A stretch of DNA of 64,000 bases from an uncultured Sphingomonadaceae bacterium (lineage in GTDB: Bacteria > Pseudomonadota > Alphaproteobacteria > Sphingomonadales > Sphingomonadaceae): contig CANMBD010000003.1 in assembly GCA_947495985.1 (NCBI GenBank), forward strand, positions 310,001-374,000. The letters run 5' to 3'. The notes under the pieces are model-generated. The model saw only the letters and a list, made by a program, of their open reading frames with translations. It had not been told where the DNA came from and ran no database searches. A program made the translations under genes and the position numbers. Shown here piece by piece: positions 41,749 to 52,426 of the stretch (its first letter is position 1; the number at the start of each line of letters is the position of its first letter).

Positions 41749-43308
41749 GTGTCTGACGCAAGTTCATGCAGCGGCCACGAGCACACACGCTTCGGATGCT
41801 GCGCATTCCACATGATTGGCCTGGGTTTTCCATCCGAAGCCGGCGGCCAACCGAGCGACGGCCCGCCGCCTTCTTTTGCGGATCAGACGGCATCGGCCGT
41901 CTCGCAGCATTGCCGTGAGACGCTGAATGCAGGATCCGAGTTTTCTGAGCTTCCATCGCCCGACCGGCGGATAATCTTCCAAAATGCCACCGTGATTCCG
42001 ATGGTGAATGAAACACGCCTTGATCGGCGTGATGTTGTCGTGCGGGGTCAGTCGATCGAAGCAATCGTTCCTGCGGGACAGGCGGATGCGAACGGCGCCA
42101 CGGAAATAGACGCCACGGGCAAATATCTGTTGCCAGGGTTTGCCGACATGCACACCCATGTCCTCACGCGCAATTGGGCCGAAACGATGACCGATCGGTT
42201 CAAGGAGGACTATCGCCCGGAGGACTTTACCTTGCCGATGGGTCTGGCGATGCTGCAATATCTGGCTGCAGGTATCACACGCATCGAGGTGATGGCGGGC
42301 GATCCAGACATGTTGCACGTTCGCGATAACGTTCATGCCGGCAAAATGGTAGGTCCGCGCATGCGCATTGGTTCGCCGATGGTTGACGGTCCGGTCCCGG
42401 TCCAGTCGGCGAAGATGAGCTGGCTAGTCGGCGATGCTGACGGTGGGAAGAAGGCAGCCACGCTTATCGCGGAATTGGGATATGACTTTGCCAAGCCCTA
42501 CAGCAATCTTCCGGCGAATGCCTATTGGGCGTTAATCGAAGGCTGCGAAGCACGCGGTATCCCCGTGGTCGGTCATATGCCGATTGCGGTCGGCGCCGAG
42601 ACGATCTGCGAAGCGGGTCGGCAGGACATTGCCCATGCAGGTGAGTTCTTTCATTGGTTGCAAGAGCCGGAACGCAGCGACCTAGAGCGGCAAAAAACCC
42701 TCGCTGCGAATGTCACGCGCACGGATCGTTTCGTGCAGGCGACCGTGCAGGTATCTGGCCGGTTGGAGCAATTGATCGCGGGCGCACAGCAATCGGACTT
42801 CCCCGATGCGCAGTTTTGCAATCCCTTGCTGAACAAGGTTTTTGACCCCGAGGGCGCGACCCTCAAAATGATAATCGAGACCCCGCACTTCTTGTCCTTG
42901 ATAAAGGATAGCCAAAGCTTGTCGCGGTTGATGACGCGGCATTTGAACGACGCGGGGGCAAAACTGGTTACAGGGACCGATGCGCCGAACCCCTTCCTGG
43001 CGGAGGGATTTTCGCTTCACGAGGAAGTGCAAAGCCTGGTCGAGAATTGCGGGCTTTCCAATTTCGAAGCGTTGCAGGCGATCACCGTCAATGCGGCCCA
43101 TTGTGCCGGCGAGATGGATGCGGGCGTGGTTGCCGAGGGTGCCCCTGCCGATCTGGTGCTGCTCAATGCAGATCCTTTGCAGGATATCACGGCAACGCGC
43201 GCAATCGACACCGTTCTGGCTCGTGGGTCGTTGCTAACCGCAGATAAAATTTCAGCTGCCCGGCAAAGCATTCTTGATGTCTATGCAAAAATGGAGACCG
43301 CGTTGTGA
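41749..43308 (+). CDS. Metal-dependent amidohydrolase with Cys/His-rich N-terminus
   Basis: The GTG at 41749 has GGAG 7 nt upstream and gives 519 residues. The first 22 residues hold Cys7, His10, His12, Cys17, Cys18 and His21 (CSGHEHTRFGCCAFH). The amidohydrolase core has DMHTHV, a likely carboxylated Lys in YDFAKPYS, GHMPIA, DIAHAGEF and the Asp in TGTDAPN, so the binuclear metal site is complete. It resembles imidazolonepropionase/prolidase-like enzymes that cleave amides, lactams or peptide bonds. It is a paralogue of the 53.5 kb gene, which has a similar N-terminus. It overlaps the next amidohydrolase gene by 4 nt. Confidence 0.8.
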   Translation: MSDASSCSGHEHTRFGCCAFHMIGLGFPSEAGGQPSDGPPPSFADQTASAVSQHCRETLNAGSEFSELPSPDRRIIFQNATVIPMVNETRLDRRDVVVRGQSIEAIVPAGQADANGATEIDATGKYLLPGFADMHTHVLTRNWAETMTDRFKEDYRPEDFTLPMGLAMLQYLAAGITRIEVMAGDPDMLHVRDNVHAGKMVGPRMRIGSPMVDGPVPVQSAKMSWLVGDADGGKKAATLIAELGYDFAKPYSNLPANAYWALIEGCEARGIPVVGHMPIAVGAETICEAGRQDIAHAGEFFHWLQEPERSDLERQKTLAANVTRTDRFVQATVQVSGRLEQLIAGAQQSDFPDAQFCNPLLNKVFDPEGATLKMIIETPHFLSLIKDSQSLSRLMTRHLNDAGAKLVTGTDAPNPFLAEGFSLHEEVQSLVENCGLSNFEALQAITVNAAHCAGEMDAGVVAEGAPADLVLLNADPLQDITATRAIDTVLARGSLLTADKISAARQSILDVYAKMETAL

Positions 43309-44621
43309 GATCGACAGCCTTCTTCAATGCCAATGTCGTCGATCTGGACAATGGGTCGGTCGTTCCGGATCGTGTCGTACTCGCACGAGATGGTACGATT
43401 GCGACCATCGCCCCGGCCAGCGGCTATGCTGTGCCCGAAGATGCCGAAATTATCGATGCCAGAGCCAAGTATCTGCTGCCCGGCTTTGCAGACATGCATG
43501 TCCACATTGCCCCGCATGCCCCGGTCGAGGGTCTCAGCGAGGAGGAGACGCTTGATCGGGTTGAGCATTATCTCACAGCTTTCCTCGTGTCAGGCGTGAC
43601 CACAGTGCGCAATATGGCTGGTACGCCGCTGCACCTGCATGTCCGTGGGGCGGTTGCCGAAGGCAAGATGCGCGGGCCGCGAATCCTTACCTGCGGCCCG
43701 ATCCTGGAAACACGTTTCACCTTCCCGGAACTTGCGGAGATCGGGACGCTTGTGACGACCACTGTGGAAGCACGCGCCGAAGTCATAAGGCAGAAACAGG
43801 CAGGCTTCGATTACGTCAAGGTCTATAACGACCTGGAAGCCGACATCTATGACGAGATAGTCCGCACCGCCCGCGAAATTGGCATTCCGGTGGTCGGACA
43901 TGTCGCGTTCCAGAAAGGCCTCGACGGCGCACTTGCCGCACGGCAGGATTCTATCGAGCATTTGCGTTCATATGATTTCGCCGCCGACACGCGCGCAGGC
44001 GACGTGCCTTTCGCCCGCTATGAAGGCTGGTTGCACACCACACCGCAACGGATTGAAGAACTGGCCGAGCGTACCGCCGAAGCGGGCGTCTGGAATGCCC
44101 CGACCATGGTCATCGAACACGGCATTCGAACCGATGCGGAAATGGCGAAGCCGCATGGCGATTTCTCTCGATTTATCCCCGACTGGTTGCGAAAGGAACT
44201 CAAAGCCAATGACTTGGAGGGCTTTTTCACGTCCGAGCAGCGCGAAGCGCTTGCCAAAGGTCGCGGAGCGCGCGGCGCAATGGTTGCGGCGCTCGACAAG
44301 TTGGGGGCAGGACTGCTGGCCGGCAGCGATTGCCCGGGCTGTCGGCTTGAGCCGGGCCGCTCGCTCCTGACCGAGATCGAACTTATGGTCGAAGCCGGTC
44401 TGGCCGAATGGCGAGCCTTGCGGACGGCCACCGCGAATGCCGCTACCTTCCTGGGAGAAGATGGTGAGGGGCTGGTGCGTGAGGGCAATCGCGCCGACTT
44501 GTTGCTGTTGGACGAAAATCCGCTCGATGATATCGGCGCGATCCACAAGCAAGCCGGCGTGATGGTCAGTGGTCGCTGGCATGCGCGCGGCGAAATTGAA
44601 GCGCAACTACTGAGCGCTTAA
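43305..44621 (+). CDS. Metal-dependent amidohydrolase (imidazolonepropionase-like)
   Basis: The product has 438 residues from a GTG overlapping the previous stop (GTGA). Metal ligands are seen in FADMHVHIAPHAP, the Lys of FDYVKVYND, VVGHVAF, SIEHLRSYD and LLAGSDCPG. It has no Cys/His-rich N-terminus, unlike its neighbour, and is more diverged. It likely hydrolyses an amide or cyclic amide in the same pathway. It is the last gene of the plus-strand run, convergent with the TonB receptor gene. Confidence 0.8.
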   Translation: MRSTAFFNANVVDLDNGSVVPDRVVLARDGTIATIAPASGYAVPEDAEIIDARAKYLLPGFADMHVHIAPHAPVEGLSEEETLDRVEHYLTAFLVSGVTTVRNMAGTPLHLHVRGAVAEGKMRGPRILTCGPILETRFTFPELAEIGTLVTTTVEARAEVIRQKQAGFDYVKVYNDLEADIYDEIVRTAREIGIPVVGHVAFQKGLDGALAARQDSIEHLRSYDFAADTRAGDVPFARYEGWLHTTPQRIEELAERTAEAGVWNAPTMVIEHGIRTDAEMAKPHGDFSRFIPDWLRKELKANDLEGFFTSEQREALAKGRGARGAMVAALDKLGAGLLAGSDCPGCRLEPGRSLLTEIELMVEAGLAEWRALRTATANAATFLGEDGEGLVREGNRADLLLLDENPLDDIGAIHKQAGVMVSGRWHARGEIEAQLLSA

Positions 44622-44685
44622 ACATACAGTGGACACAGTGCTGGCGAACGGATAGCTGCTCCGACCAGCGCTGCGCACTGATTAC

Positions 44686-46851
44686 CTAGTATTTGAAGCC
44701 GATTGTCGCGCCAAAGGTGCGTGGCTGAATCGACGTTACTTCCTCACCGAAAGCGAAAGCGCGAGTCAGAATCGGACGTTCGTCCAGAAGATTGGTGCCG
44801 AAGATAGAAATATCGATGTTCCCGAAAGTCAGCCCTGCTCTTATGTCGAGTTTGCTGTAGTCGCCATTTTCGAGCGGGGTACCGGCAAATACAAACTGGT
44901 CATCATACTCGCCATAGTAAAGATAGTCGGTGCGGATAAATCCGTCATTGTCTCCGATCCGGAAATTTTGCTGAAGGCTCAGGCTGACGGTCACGTCAGG
45001 TGAACCAGGCAGGCTTGTTCCGTCTAGCGCTACGCCTGGAACTGTTGTTGTCAACTGGCCGTCGATGAGGCCAATGTTCGCCGAGAAGATGGTGTCCTCT
45101 GTGAGATAAGCCACCGACTCTGCTTCAAAGCCAAAGATTCTGGCATCGCCAACATTGTCGATAAACGTGAAACCGGTTCCAGCGGTTCGGGTCAACTGAA
45201 TGTCGGTCCAGTCGATATAGTAGGCTGCGACGTTGAGCAGGAACCGACCGTCAGCCCAGCTCGTCTTCGCCCCTACTTCATAGTTCCACAGGCTATCGGA
45301 ATTGAAGAAAGTCGGAAATGTCTCTCCTGGTAGCGTCACAATCGGGACATTCACCTGACCCAATCGAAATCCTCGACTGGCCTGCGCGTAGATTGATCCA
45401 TTGCCGTATTCATAATTCAACGCAATGCGGGGGCTGAAATCATCCTCTCCACCCTCTGCGACGAATTGGTTGGTCCCGCCGGGTATGAATAGCCCAGATG
45501 TATTGAATTCGATTGGAGCGTCGTAGTCTGTGTAGCGGCCACCCACGGTTAGATTGAGCGCGTCAGTAATGTCGAAACCAATTTCACCGAACACCGCGTA
45601 TGTGTCATATTCATATTGCAGGTCACCATTGAAGAGCGGACCAAAATTCGCATCGTTTGTACCGAAAATTTCCGAATATTGCTCGTTTGAGTAATAGCCG
45701 CCGATGAGCCAGTTAAGTCGTCCATCCCCAGTAGATACCAACCGGATTTCCTGAGAAAAGACTTCCGCCGGTGCTAATGTCGTCGAGGGCAGCGGCGCCG
45801 GGAAGGAGAAGTTCAGAAAACTGAAAGTTGCATCCAGTCTAGTCGATGTTTCACGATCAAAGTAGGATGACGCACTAACCAGTTCGGCAAAGTCGAATTC
45901 ATACTTAAGCACGAGATTGGCAAGATAGAATTCGTCCTCTTGAAGTTGTTGGATGCCGAGTGGCCGCGATTGCAGATCGCCCACAGACACTGGCGCGAAA
46001 GTATCAAATCCATCACCTTGGAATTTCTGATAGTAACCGGTTAGGTCTGCGGTCAGCCTGTCGTTCGGTTGGAAACGCACTGCAAAACGGCCACCGTAAG
46101 TTTCGCGATCATTAATGTCTTCGAGTCCATTGGACGGATCATCAATGAAGCCTCCATCTTGTTTGTAGTACCCGGTAATCTCAAATCCGAGAACATCTGT
46201 AACCAATGGTGCAGACACTGATCCTGAAACGCTATAGTTCGTTCCACCGCCCTCGGTGAACGAAAGCGTCGCCCTGCCGTCAGCGCGCAGTGCATCTAAC
46301 GACGGCCGACGTGTTTGCACCTTGATCGTACCACCAAGCGAGGAGGCACCGTAGAGGGTGCTGTTTGGCCCCTTGATGACGTTAATTTGTTCTACGCCGA
46401 AAACGCCATAGTCAAGATTGATGCCACCCTGTGACAAAGTGAGTAGCGTGTCGTCGAGGAACAGGGCAACGGGTTGCTGCGTAAGGAAACTGCTTGTTCC
46501 GTCTGTGACACCGCGGATCGAGATCGAGTTTCCGAACACATTGCCGGCAGGGTTAAATTGCACACCTGGGATGGACGGCAGATAATCAGCAAACCCGCTA
46601 ACGTTTCGCTGTTCCAAATCATCCGCGGTCAGGACCGTTACTGCGAGAGGAATTTCATTTAGCGATTGGTCGCGTTTGGTCGCAGTAACGACGATCTCGT
46701 TCCGATTGTACGGAAACTCCTGTTCAGTGGAGGCCGAATCCGGAGCATTTTGGAGCGACGCAGCTGTTTGCGCCCAAGCCTGTCCGCTAAATGCGATGGC
46801 GGATATCGCAAGAGCGGATGTTGTGGTCAACCTGAGTCTTGATACGGTCAC
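44686..46851 (-). CDS. TonB-dependent outer membrane receptor
   Basis: The start is placed at the GTG at 46851 because GGGAGGA is 6 nt upstream; frame-open codons before it overlap that ribosome site. The product has 721 residues with signal peptide LRLTTTSALAISAIAFSGQAWAQ. The plug has NEIVVTATKRDQSLNEIPLAVTVL and GVEQINVIKGPNSTLYGASSLGGTIKVQTRRP; the barrel ends TFGATIGFKY. No Fur box is visible. With the AraC regulator beside it and hydrolases all round, it probably imports the substrate of this second cluster. Confidence 0.88.
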   Translation of the reverse strand: MTVSRLRLTTTSALAISAIAFSGQAWAQTAASLQNAPDSASTEQEFPYNRNEIVVTATKRDQSLNEIPLAVTVLTADDLEQRNVSGFADYLPSIPGVQFNPAGNVFGNSISIRGVTDGTSSFLTQQPVALFLDDTLLTLSQGGINLDYGVFGVEQINVIKGPNSTLYGASSLGGTIKVQTRRPSLDALRADGRATLSFTEGGGTNYSVSGSVSAPLVTDVLGFEITGYYKQDGGFIDDPSNGLEDINDRETYGGRFAVRFQPNDRLTADLTGYYQKFQGDGFDTFAPVSVGDLQSRPLGIQQLQEDEFYLANLVLKYEFDFAELVSASSYFDRETSTRLDATFSFLNFSFPAPLPSTTLAPAEVFSQEIRLVSTGDGRLNWLIGGYYSNEQYSEIFGTNDANFGPLFNGDLQYEYDTYAVFGEIGFDITDALNLTVGGRYTDYDAPIEFNTSGLFIPGGTNQFVAEGGEDDFSPRIALNYEYGNGSIYAQASRGFRLGQVNVPIVTLPGETFPTFFNSDSLWNYEVGAKTSWADGRFLLNVAAYYIDWTDIQLTRTAGTGFTFIDNVGDARIFGFEAESVAYLTEDTIFSANIGLIDGQLTTTVPGVALDGTSLPGSPDVTVSLSLQQNFRIGDNDGFIRTDYLYYGEYDDQFVFAGTPLENGDYSKLDIRAGLTFGNIDISIFGTNLLDERPILTRAFAFGEEVTSIQPRTFGATIGFKY

Positions 46852-47004
46852 GAGCATTCCTCCCAATCTGATCAGGCTTTTGAATCACCTGTCACAATTT
46901 TCGAATTGGGAGGATGGTTGCAGGGCGAACCTCAGAAATAGAAGTGGTAACGTCCTCATACGTCCGACTGCACAAATCGGACTTCGGCTGGAACAATGGC
47001 GCTT

Positions 47005-48156
47005 CTAGATTTCACTCGCCCTGCGCGCCTGCCGTGGAGAATGTCCGAAATACTTGTTAAATGCGTGCGTGAAGCTGGCTGGATATTCGTAGCCCACCTC
47101 ATAAGCAATTTCGGAAATCGAAAACTCAGACGAACCTAGTAAGTCCAGCGCAAGATCCATCCTTTGCTTCTGGATGAACTCGTGGATCGTCAATCCGTAG
47201 ACCGCTTTGAACACCGCCTTTAGCTTGGTCTGGTTGACACCCACCTGGCGCGCCAATCCGGGGATGCTGGGTGGCTTTCGGAATTGCTCGATGAGAATTT
47301 CCCGCGCTTCGCTTATCCGGTTGACGTCGCGTACTGACAATCTGATTTTCGCCGCGCTATCGGTCAATTGTCGGCCCAGATCATGAATAATCGAGCACAT
47401 AAGTTCGTGGCTCTTGGCGTCGATATAGGTGCGAAAGAGCGGCTCCAAATAGATTTGTTGGGCGTGATACAAGTCATTGGCTGCGCGCAGAATATTCGGA
47501 CCCAGAGAAGCTATTCCACCCTCAGCGGGGCTGCCAGGCGGGGTGAACACGTGGCTCAGAGGAAAAGGTACGCTAGATTCTTGTAAACCAAGGCTTTTTG
47601 TCATCAGGCGGGGTTCAGCATTGAGCACAACGAGCCGGGCAGGCATGCCACCATAAATGCAGTAATCACTTCCCACATTTCCCGGAAACGCCTCGATATA
47701 GGCACCAGTGCCGTCCAGCGTAATGCCTGAGTTGAACTGCTTCAACCGGCCGCTCAACAATATCCGCGCTTTCGCCATTCGGTCCTCGCTCACCCGAATG
47801 TATTCATCCGCGATATAATTAACTGTTGCGGTCATGGTGAACATGTACGGAGAAGATCGGGTGATACACCAACTTCCCTGGCCGAGCGATTTCGGTACTT
47901 TTAGCTGGACTCCCGAGATATCCTGTCCGTCGGCCCGCCGCTCAGCAATCTCCTCAAAAATGGGTTGCATTTCGGCGATCGTACCGCGTAAAATTTCATA
48001 CGGTGCTTCGTACCAGACGTGCCCATTGGCATCGCGCTTGAATTGCCTACTTGATATCGAAATTTCTTTCGCCTCCGTCCGATAGCATAATTTATTCTGC
48101 CTATTGCGCGCAACACATTTCTTGCCATCCCCCCAACGATTCTGATCATAGCGCAA
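47005..48156 (-). CDS. AraC-family regulator, PchR-like
   Basis: The product has up to 383 residues from a TTG at 48156; no ATG or GTG fits near the N-terminus, so the true start is uncertain. The C-terminal 100 residues are a double helix-turn-helix: PSIPGLARQVGVNQTKLKAVFKAVYGLTIHEF and FSISEIAYEVGYEYPASFTHAFNKYFGHSPRQAR. The N-terminal part resembles the effector domain of siderophore regulators such as PchR. It is adjacent to a TonB receptor gene and divergent from the oxidoreductase/ligase operon with about 30 bp between the starts, so it is the likely activator of both. Confidence 0.82.
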   Translation of the reverse strand: MRYDQNRWGDGKKCVARNRQNKLCYRTEAKEISISSRQFKRDANGHVWYEAPYEILRGTIAEMQPIFEEIAERRADGQDISGVQLKVPKSLGQGSWCITRSSPYMFTMTATVNYIADEYIRVSEDRMAKARILLSGRLKQFNSGITLDGTGAYIEAFPGNVGSDYCIYGGMPARLVVLNAEPRLMTKSLGLQESSVPFPLSHVFTPPGSPAEGGIASLGPNILRAANDLYHAQQIYLEPLFRTYIDAKSHELMCSIIHDLGRQLTDSAAKIRLSVRDVNRISEAREILIEQFRKPPSIPGLARQVGVNQTKLKAVFKAVYGLTIHEFIQKQRMDLALDLLGSSEFSISEIAYEVGYEYPASFTHAFNKYFGHSPRQARRASEI

Positions 48157-48188
48157 GTACGAACCTCAGGGCTGGGAGAACCAAAACA

Positions 48189-49196
48189 ATGCGCGCGGCA
48201 ATTACAAAAGAACATGGTGATCGGAATCAGATCGCGATAGTCAATGACTGGCCGATGCCCGAAGCCGGCAGAGGCGAGGTCGTTGTCGAGGTCGCGTTTT
48301 GCGCGGTAAATTTCCATGACATCTTTACCCGTCGGGGGATGCCGGGGATCAAGATTGATCTACCCATTGTCGTCGGATCGGATATCGCGGGAACAGTCTC
48401 CCATACAGGCACCGGGGTCTCTGGCTGGAGCGTTGGTGACCGTGTTTTGATCGATCCCGTGTTTCGCGAGAAGGGCGTCGGAATGATCGGTGAAACCGTG
48501 GACGGCGGGCGCGCCGGTTATGTAAAGGCGGCTGCCAGCCAATTGGTGCGGATCCCTGATGCCGTTACGTTCGAGCAGGCCGCGTCGCTCCCGCTTGCCT
48601 ACGGCACAGCCTATCGTATGATGGTCATGCAGGGGCGTGTTGCCGCGGGTGAGAAAGTGCTGATCCTTGGCGCCAGCGGCGGCGTTGGTATCGCCTGTGT
48701 GCAGCTCGCGAAAATAGCGGGCGCGGAAGTAGTCGCCTGCGCCAGCAGCGATAGCAAGCTGGAGCGGCTCAAGGCTCTGGGTGCCGATCATGGCATCAAC
48801 TACGCTACATCGGGCATCTTGGACGAGGTCAAGGCGCTCTATGGCAAGCCGCGCGTGGGCGGTGGTAACGGGGTTGATCTGGCGGTTAATTTTACCGGCG
48901 GCGATACGATTAAAGAAACGCAGCGTTGCGTGACGGCGGGTGGGCGCATCGTCACTTGTGGGGCTACGGCCGGCTATGATGTGGAACTCGACATGCGTTT
49001 CTTGTGGACCTTCGAACACCACATGATCGGTTCGAATGGCTGGTCGGTCAGCGATCTTGAAGCGTTGCTCGATCTGATCGCGCAGGCAAAGCTAGACCCG
49101 GTCATCGACAAGATATACCGATTGGAACAAACCGCCGAAGCGGAGCGCATGCTCGAAGACCGCGAGGTTGTGGGCAAAGTTCTCATCCAACCATGA
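48189..49196 (+). CDS. Zinc-free MDR oxidoreductase (quinone oxidoreductase-like)
   Basis: The ATG at 48189 follows CTGGGAG and gives 335 residues. VAFCAVNFHDIFTRRGMPG, VVGSDIAGTV and the NAD(P)-binding motif ILGASGGVGIACVQLAK are those of medium-chain dehydrogenases. The structural-zinc cysteine cluster is absent, so it fits the quinone oxidoreductase/enoyl reductase branch. It would reduce an enone or quinone, or oxidise an alcohol, in the pathway. It is first in the operon and overlaps the ligase gene by 4 nt (ATGA). Confidence 0.82.
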   Translation: MRAAITKEHGDRNQIAIVNDWPMPEAGRGEVVVEVAFCAVNFHDIFTRRGMPGIKIDLPIVVGSDIAGTVSHTGTGVSGWSVGDRVLIDPVFREKGVGMIGETVDGGRAGYVKAAASQLVRIPDAVTFEQAASLPLAYGTAYRMMVMQGRVAAGEKVLILGASGGVGIACVQLAKIAGAEVVACASSDSKLERLKALGADHGINYATSGILDEVKALYGKPRVGGGNGVDLAVNFTGGDTIKETQRCVTAGGRIVTCGATAGYDVELDMRFLWTFEHHMIGSNGWSVSDLEALLDLIAQAKLDPVIDKIYRLEQTAEAERMLEDREVVGKVLIQP

Positions 49197-50689
49197 GCAA
49201 GCGTTTCGCCAGCGGGAATCTGGGCGATATCATCGCCCGCGGGTCTGTTGAAACGGACGCTGCCTATGTCGATGTTCCGCTGGAACGATCTTTTGCGCCA
49301 GATGATATGGACCGCCTGGCTGCGAATTTGGCCGGAGCGTTTGCGGCGCGGTATGAGCGGGGTCAGCGGGTGGCGATCATTGCCCGCAATGGCTCATGCT
49401 TCCTGCTGAGCTATCTCGGACTGATGCGCGCTGGCCTGGTGGCGGTGCCGATCAGTTTCCGTCAACCTGTCGATACAGTGCATTATATCCTCAAGGATGC
49501 CGAATGTGTCGCCGCCCTCATCGATGCCGACTTTGTTGATATGGTTCCGGAATTGCTACCGACGATTGAGCTGGATTCGGATGAATTCGAGGGCCTGCAG
49601 CAACACGCGCCGATCGCACCCGTGCGGATGAAGACCGGCGAGCTTTGCGAGGTTCTTTACACATCGGGGTCCACTGGCATTCCGAAGGGTGTACCGCTCG
49701 ATCACCATGGACAGCTCTGGGCGCTCGAAAAATTCCTCGATACGATGGGTGAGCAGCTGGAGCGAACAGCGATCGTCGCGCCTGCCTATCACATGAACGG
49801 ACTGTTTTTCTCAACCGTCTCGCTCGCGCTTGGCTGGCGTGCCTATTCCCTGGGTGGGTTTGACACACGGGCGCTTTTGCAGTTGGTAGCTGACGAAAAA
49901 ATCACTGTAATGAGCGGCATCCCGACCATGTTTGCTATGATGGCGCGCGAGAGCGATCTGATCGTCAGGCTCGACCTGTCGTCGGTCAAGTCGGTCGTCA
50001 TCGGTTCCGCTCCGCTCACGCAGGCGCTGATCGATCGGGTCTCCGAGATTTTTCCAGCAGCCGAAGTACGTAACAGCTATGGTACAACCGAATCCGGTCC
50101 GGCGATGTTTGGCCCGCACCCGGGAGGACTGCCGCGCCCTGCCTTGGCTATCGGCTATCCCTATGAAGGCGTCGAATGCAAGCTGGTCGATGGCAGTGAA
50201 AATGAAGGTCGATTGTTGACTCGTACCCCTGCGGTCTTTTCAAGCTATCTCAACCTGCCAGAGGTCACGGCGAGCAAAATCCGCGACGGCTGGTACGATA
50301 CCGGCGATATTGTCCGCACTGACGAAAACGGATGGTTCTATTATGTTGGGCGCGCTGACGACATGTTCGTGTGTGGCGGAGAGAACATCTTCCCGGGCGA
50401 GGTCGAAAAACTGCTCGAACGCCACGCAGCGGTGCTGCAGGCGGCGGTTCTGCCGGTTGAGGACACGATCAAGGGTGCCATCCCGATTGCCTTTGTGGCT
50501 CCGAACGAGGGGCAAGAGATCGATCCTGAGGATGTGAAGCGTTTCACCCTGGAAAATGGGCCGGCATATGCGCATCCCCGCGCTGTTGTCGTGATGGACC
50601 GGTTGCCTGTTGGCGGAACGCACAAAGTCGATCGCAAGGCGTTGGAGGGGCCTGCGCGAGAGGCTGCGCGGCAACTTGCACGCGCCTGA
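49193..50689 (+). CDS. AMP-forming acyl-CoA synthetase
   Basis: The product has 498 residues. The P-loop [11 protein letters not shown] (A3), YGTTESGP (A5), GWYDTGDIV (A7), [20 protein letters not shown] (A8) and the C-terminal catalytic Lys in [11 protein letters not shown] (A10) are all present. It activates a carboxylic acid to its CoA thioester using ATP. It probably feeds the thioesterases and the alpha-oxoamine synthases around it, or starts beta-oxidation of an acid released by the esterase and amidohydrolases. The acid specificity is not readable by eye. Confidence 0.87.
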   Translation: MSKRFASGNLGDIIARGSVETDAAYVDVPLERSFAPDDMDRLAANLAGAFAARYERGQRVAIIARNGSCFLLSYLGLMRAGLVAVPISFRQPVDTVHYILKDAECVAALIDADFVDMVPELLPTIELDSDEFEGLQQHAPIAPVRMKTGELCEVLYTSGSTGIPKGVPLDHHGQLWALEKFLDTMGEQLERTAIVAPAYHMNGLFFSTVSLALGWRAYSLGGFDTRALLQLVADEKITVMSGIPTMFAMMARESDLIVRLDLSSVKSVVIGSAPLTQALIDRVSEIFPAAEVRNSYGTTESGPAMFGPHPGGLPRPALAIGYPYEGVECKLVDGSENEGRLLTRTPAVFSSYLNLPEVTASKIRDGWYDTGDIVRTDENGWFYYVGRADDMFVCGGENIFPGEVEKLLERHAAVLQAAVLPVEDTIKGAIPIAFVAPNEGQEIDPEDVKRFTLENGPAYAHPRAVVVMDRLPVGGTHKVDRKALEGPAREAARQLARA

Positions 50690-50703
50690 CGCCTTTCCAG
50701 CCC

Positions 50704-50943
50704 GTGCACATCAGGCCGGTTGGCAACGTTGGTGGTCTGGTGCAGATCCCCTGTATCGAGCGCAGCGCAATGGGTGCGGTCAAAGCCGTAAACGCGGCGA
50801 GAATGACTCTGGTCGCTTCGGATGCGCCGAAAGTCTCGCTCGATCAGGTGATCGAAACGATGCACCAGACGGGGCTCGACATGTCGAGCAAGTACAAAGG
50901 GACGAGCCAGGGAGGACTGGCTGTCATTGTTATCGAATGTTGA
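50704..50943 (+). pseudogene. C-terminal remnant of L-serine dehydratase (iron-sulfur type)
   Basis: The frame encodes about 79 residues: [20 protein letters not shown], then [28 protein letters not shown] and [12 protein letters not shown]. This is the extreme C-terminus of SdaA-type L-serine ammonia-lyase. The N-terminal 85 percent of the gene is absent; the ligase gene ends only 14 nt upstream, so a deletion or recombination fused the two. It cannot be active. It suggests the serine/threonine/glycine gene neighbourhood was rearranged when the cluster formed. Confidence 0.78.
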
Positions 50944-51026
50944 GTATGGGATGAATGTTCAAGGGTTTGAGGCCAAGCTGGCAGGTGAGGCCTGCAAGGT
51001 CGTCCCCACTAGGAATGGGCTAAAGC

Positions 51027-52205
51027 ATGTACGGTGATTTCCAGGCGCATCTGCAGTCCGAGCTGGACGAGATTGAAGCGCAGAACCTGACCAAGAATGA
51101 GCGCTTCATCGCTTCGCAGCAGGATGCGAAGGTTGAAGTCGACGGACGCCAGTTCATCAATCTTTGCGCCAACAATTATCTCGGTCTTGCCAACCATCCT
51201 GAGATCATGGCGGCAGCGCGCGATGGGATTGACAAACGTGGTTTTGGTATGGCTTCCGTGCGCTTCATTTGCGGCACCCAGGACATCCACAAGCAGCTTG
51301 AGGCGAAACTGTCGGACTTCCTCGGGATGGAAGACACGATCCTCTATCCATCGTGCTTTGACGCCAATGGCGGGCTGTTTGAAACGTTGCTCGGGCCTAA
51401 CGATGCAGTGATCTCGGACGAGCTAAACCATGCCAGCATCATCGACGGAATCCGACTCTCCAAGGCGAAACGGTTTCGCTATAAAAACAACGATATGGCC
51501 GATCTCGAAGCGCAGCTGAAAGCGGCTGACGAGGCCGGTGCGCGCTTCAAACTCGTCACCACTGATGGCGTGTTCTCGATGGATGGTTACATCGCGCAAC
51601 TCGACAAGGTCTGTGACCTTGCAGAACAATATGGCGCGCTGGTCCATTTCGACGATTGCCATGCAACTGGTTTCCTTGGCGAGACCGGGCGCGGCACTCA
51701 CGAGCATTGCGGCGCGATTGACCGGGTAGATATAACCACCGGCACGCTGGGCAAGGCGATGGGCGGAGCAAGCGGTGGCTACACTTCAGCGAAGAAGGAA
51801 ATTGTGGCGTTGCTCCGACAGCGTTCGCGGCCCTATCTGTTCTCAAACACCGTCGCACCGCCGGTCGTTGCAGGAAACCTCAAGGCGCTCGAATTGGTGC
51901 GCGAAGGCAGTGCGCTGGCTCGGCTGCGTAGCAATACGGCAAGGTTCCGTGCTGGTCTCGAAACACTGGGGTTTGATCTACTTCCCGGAGAGCATCCGAT
52001 TATCCCGATCATGTTTTACGAGGCCAAAATGGCACAGCGTTTCGCCGCAGAAGCGATGAAAGAAGGCGTTTACGTGACTGCCTTCTCCTTCCCGGTGGTG
52101 CCGAAGGGCAAGGCCCGCATTCGCACGCAAATGTCCTCGGCGTTGAGTGAGGCTGACGTGGACCAGGCTCTCGACGCATTCAGACAGGCGTATTCCCGTA
52201 TCTGA
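51027..52205 (+). CDS. kbl: Glycine C-acetyltransferase (2-amino-3-ketobutyrate CoA ligase)
   Basis: The product has 392 residues and is full length. [47 protein letters not shown] and the PLP lysine in [15 protein letters not shown] are typical of Kbl within the alpha-oxoamine synthase family. It cleaves 2-amino-3-ketobutyrate with CoA to glycine and acetyl-CoA, or the reverse. Threonine dehydrogenase, its usual partner, is not adjacent, though the MDR protein at 48.2 kb is distantly of that fold. A second, divergent alpha-oxoamine synthase follows, so a related amino ketone may be the real substrate. Confidence 0.88.
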   Translation: MYGDFQAHLQSELDEIEAQNLTKNERFIASQQDAKVEVDGRQFINLCANNYLGLANHPEIMAAARDGIDKRGFGMASVRFICGTQDIHKQLEAKLSDFLGMEDTILYPSCFDANGGLFETLLGPNDAVISDELNHASIIDGIRLSKAKRFRYKNNDMADLEAQLKAADEAGARFKLVTTDGVFSMDGYIAQLDKVCDLAEQYGALVHFDDCHATGFLGETGRGTHEHCGAIDRVDITTGTLGKAMGGASGGYTSAKKEIVALLRQRSRPYLFSNTVAPPVVAGNLKALELVREGSALARLRSNTARFRAGLETLGFDLLPGEHPIIPIMFYEAKMAQRFAAEAMKEGVYVTAFSFPVVPKGKARIRTQMSSALSEADVDQALDAFRQAYSRI

Positions 52206-52426
52206 CGCGGTGTCGGCGCACGGCGGGACCGGCACCTAGCTGAGCCGCTTGCGGAAATTGTCCCACGGTGAGGGCTCAACTGTCGCAGAAGGACGGTATT
52301 TTTGGGCTTTGGGACGAATTGATTTGGTCGAGCTTTCGGTTGGGCAGCTTGTGTGGAAACCTGTTTGGATAAGACGACCGCCTGAAAGCGCGGTCCGATT
52401 GCCAGATCTTATTTGGAGGGTTTTCT

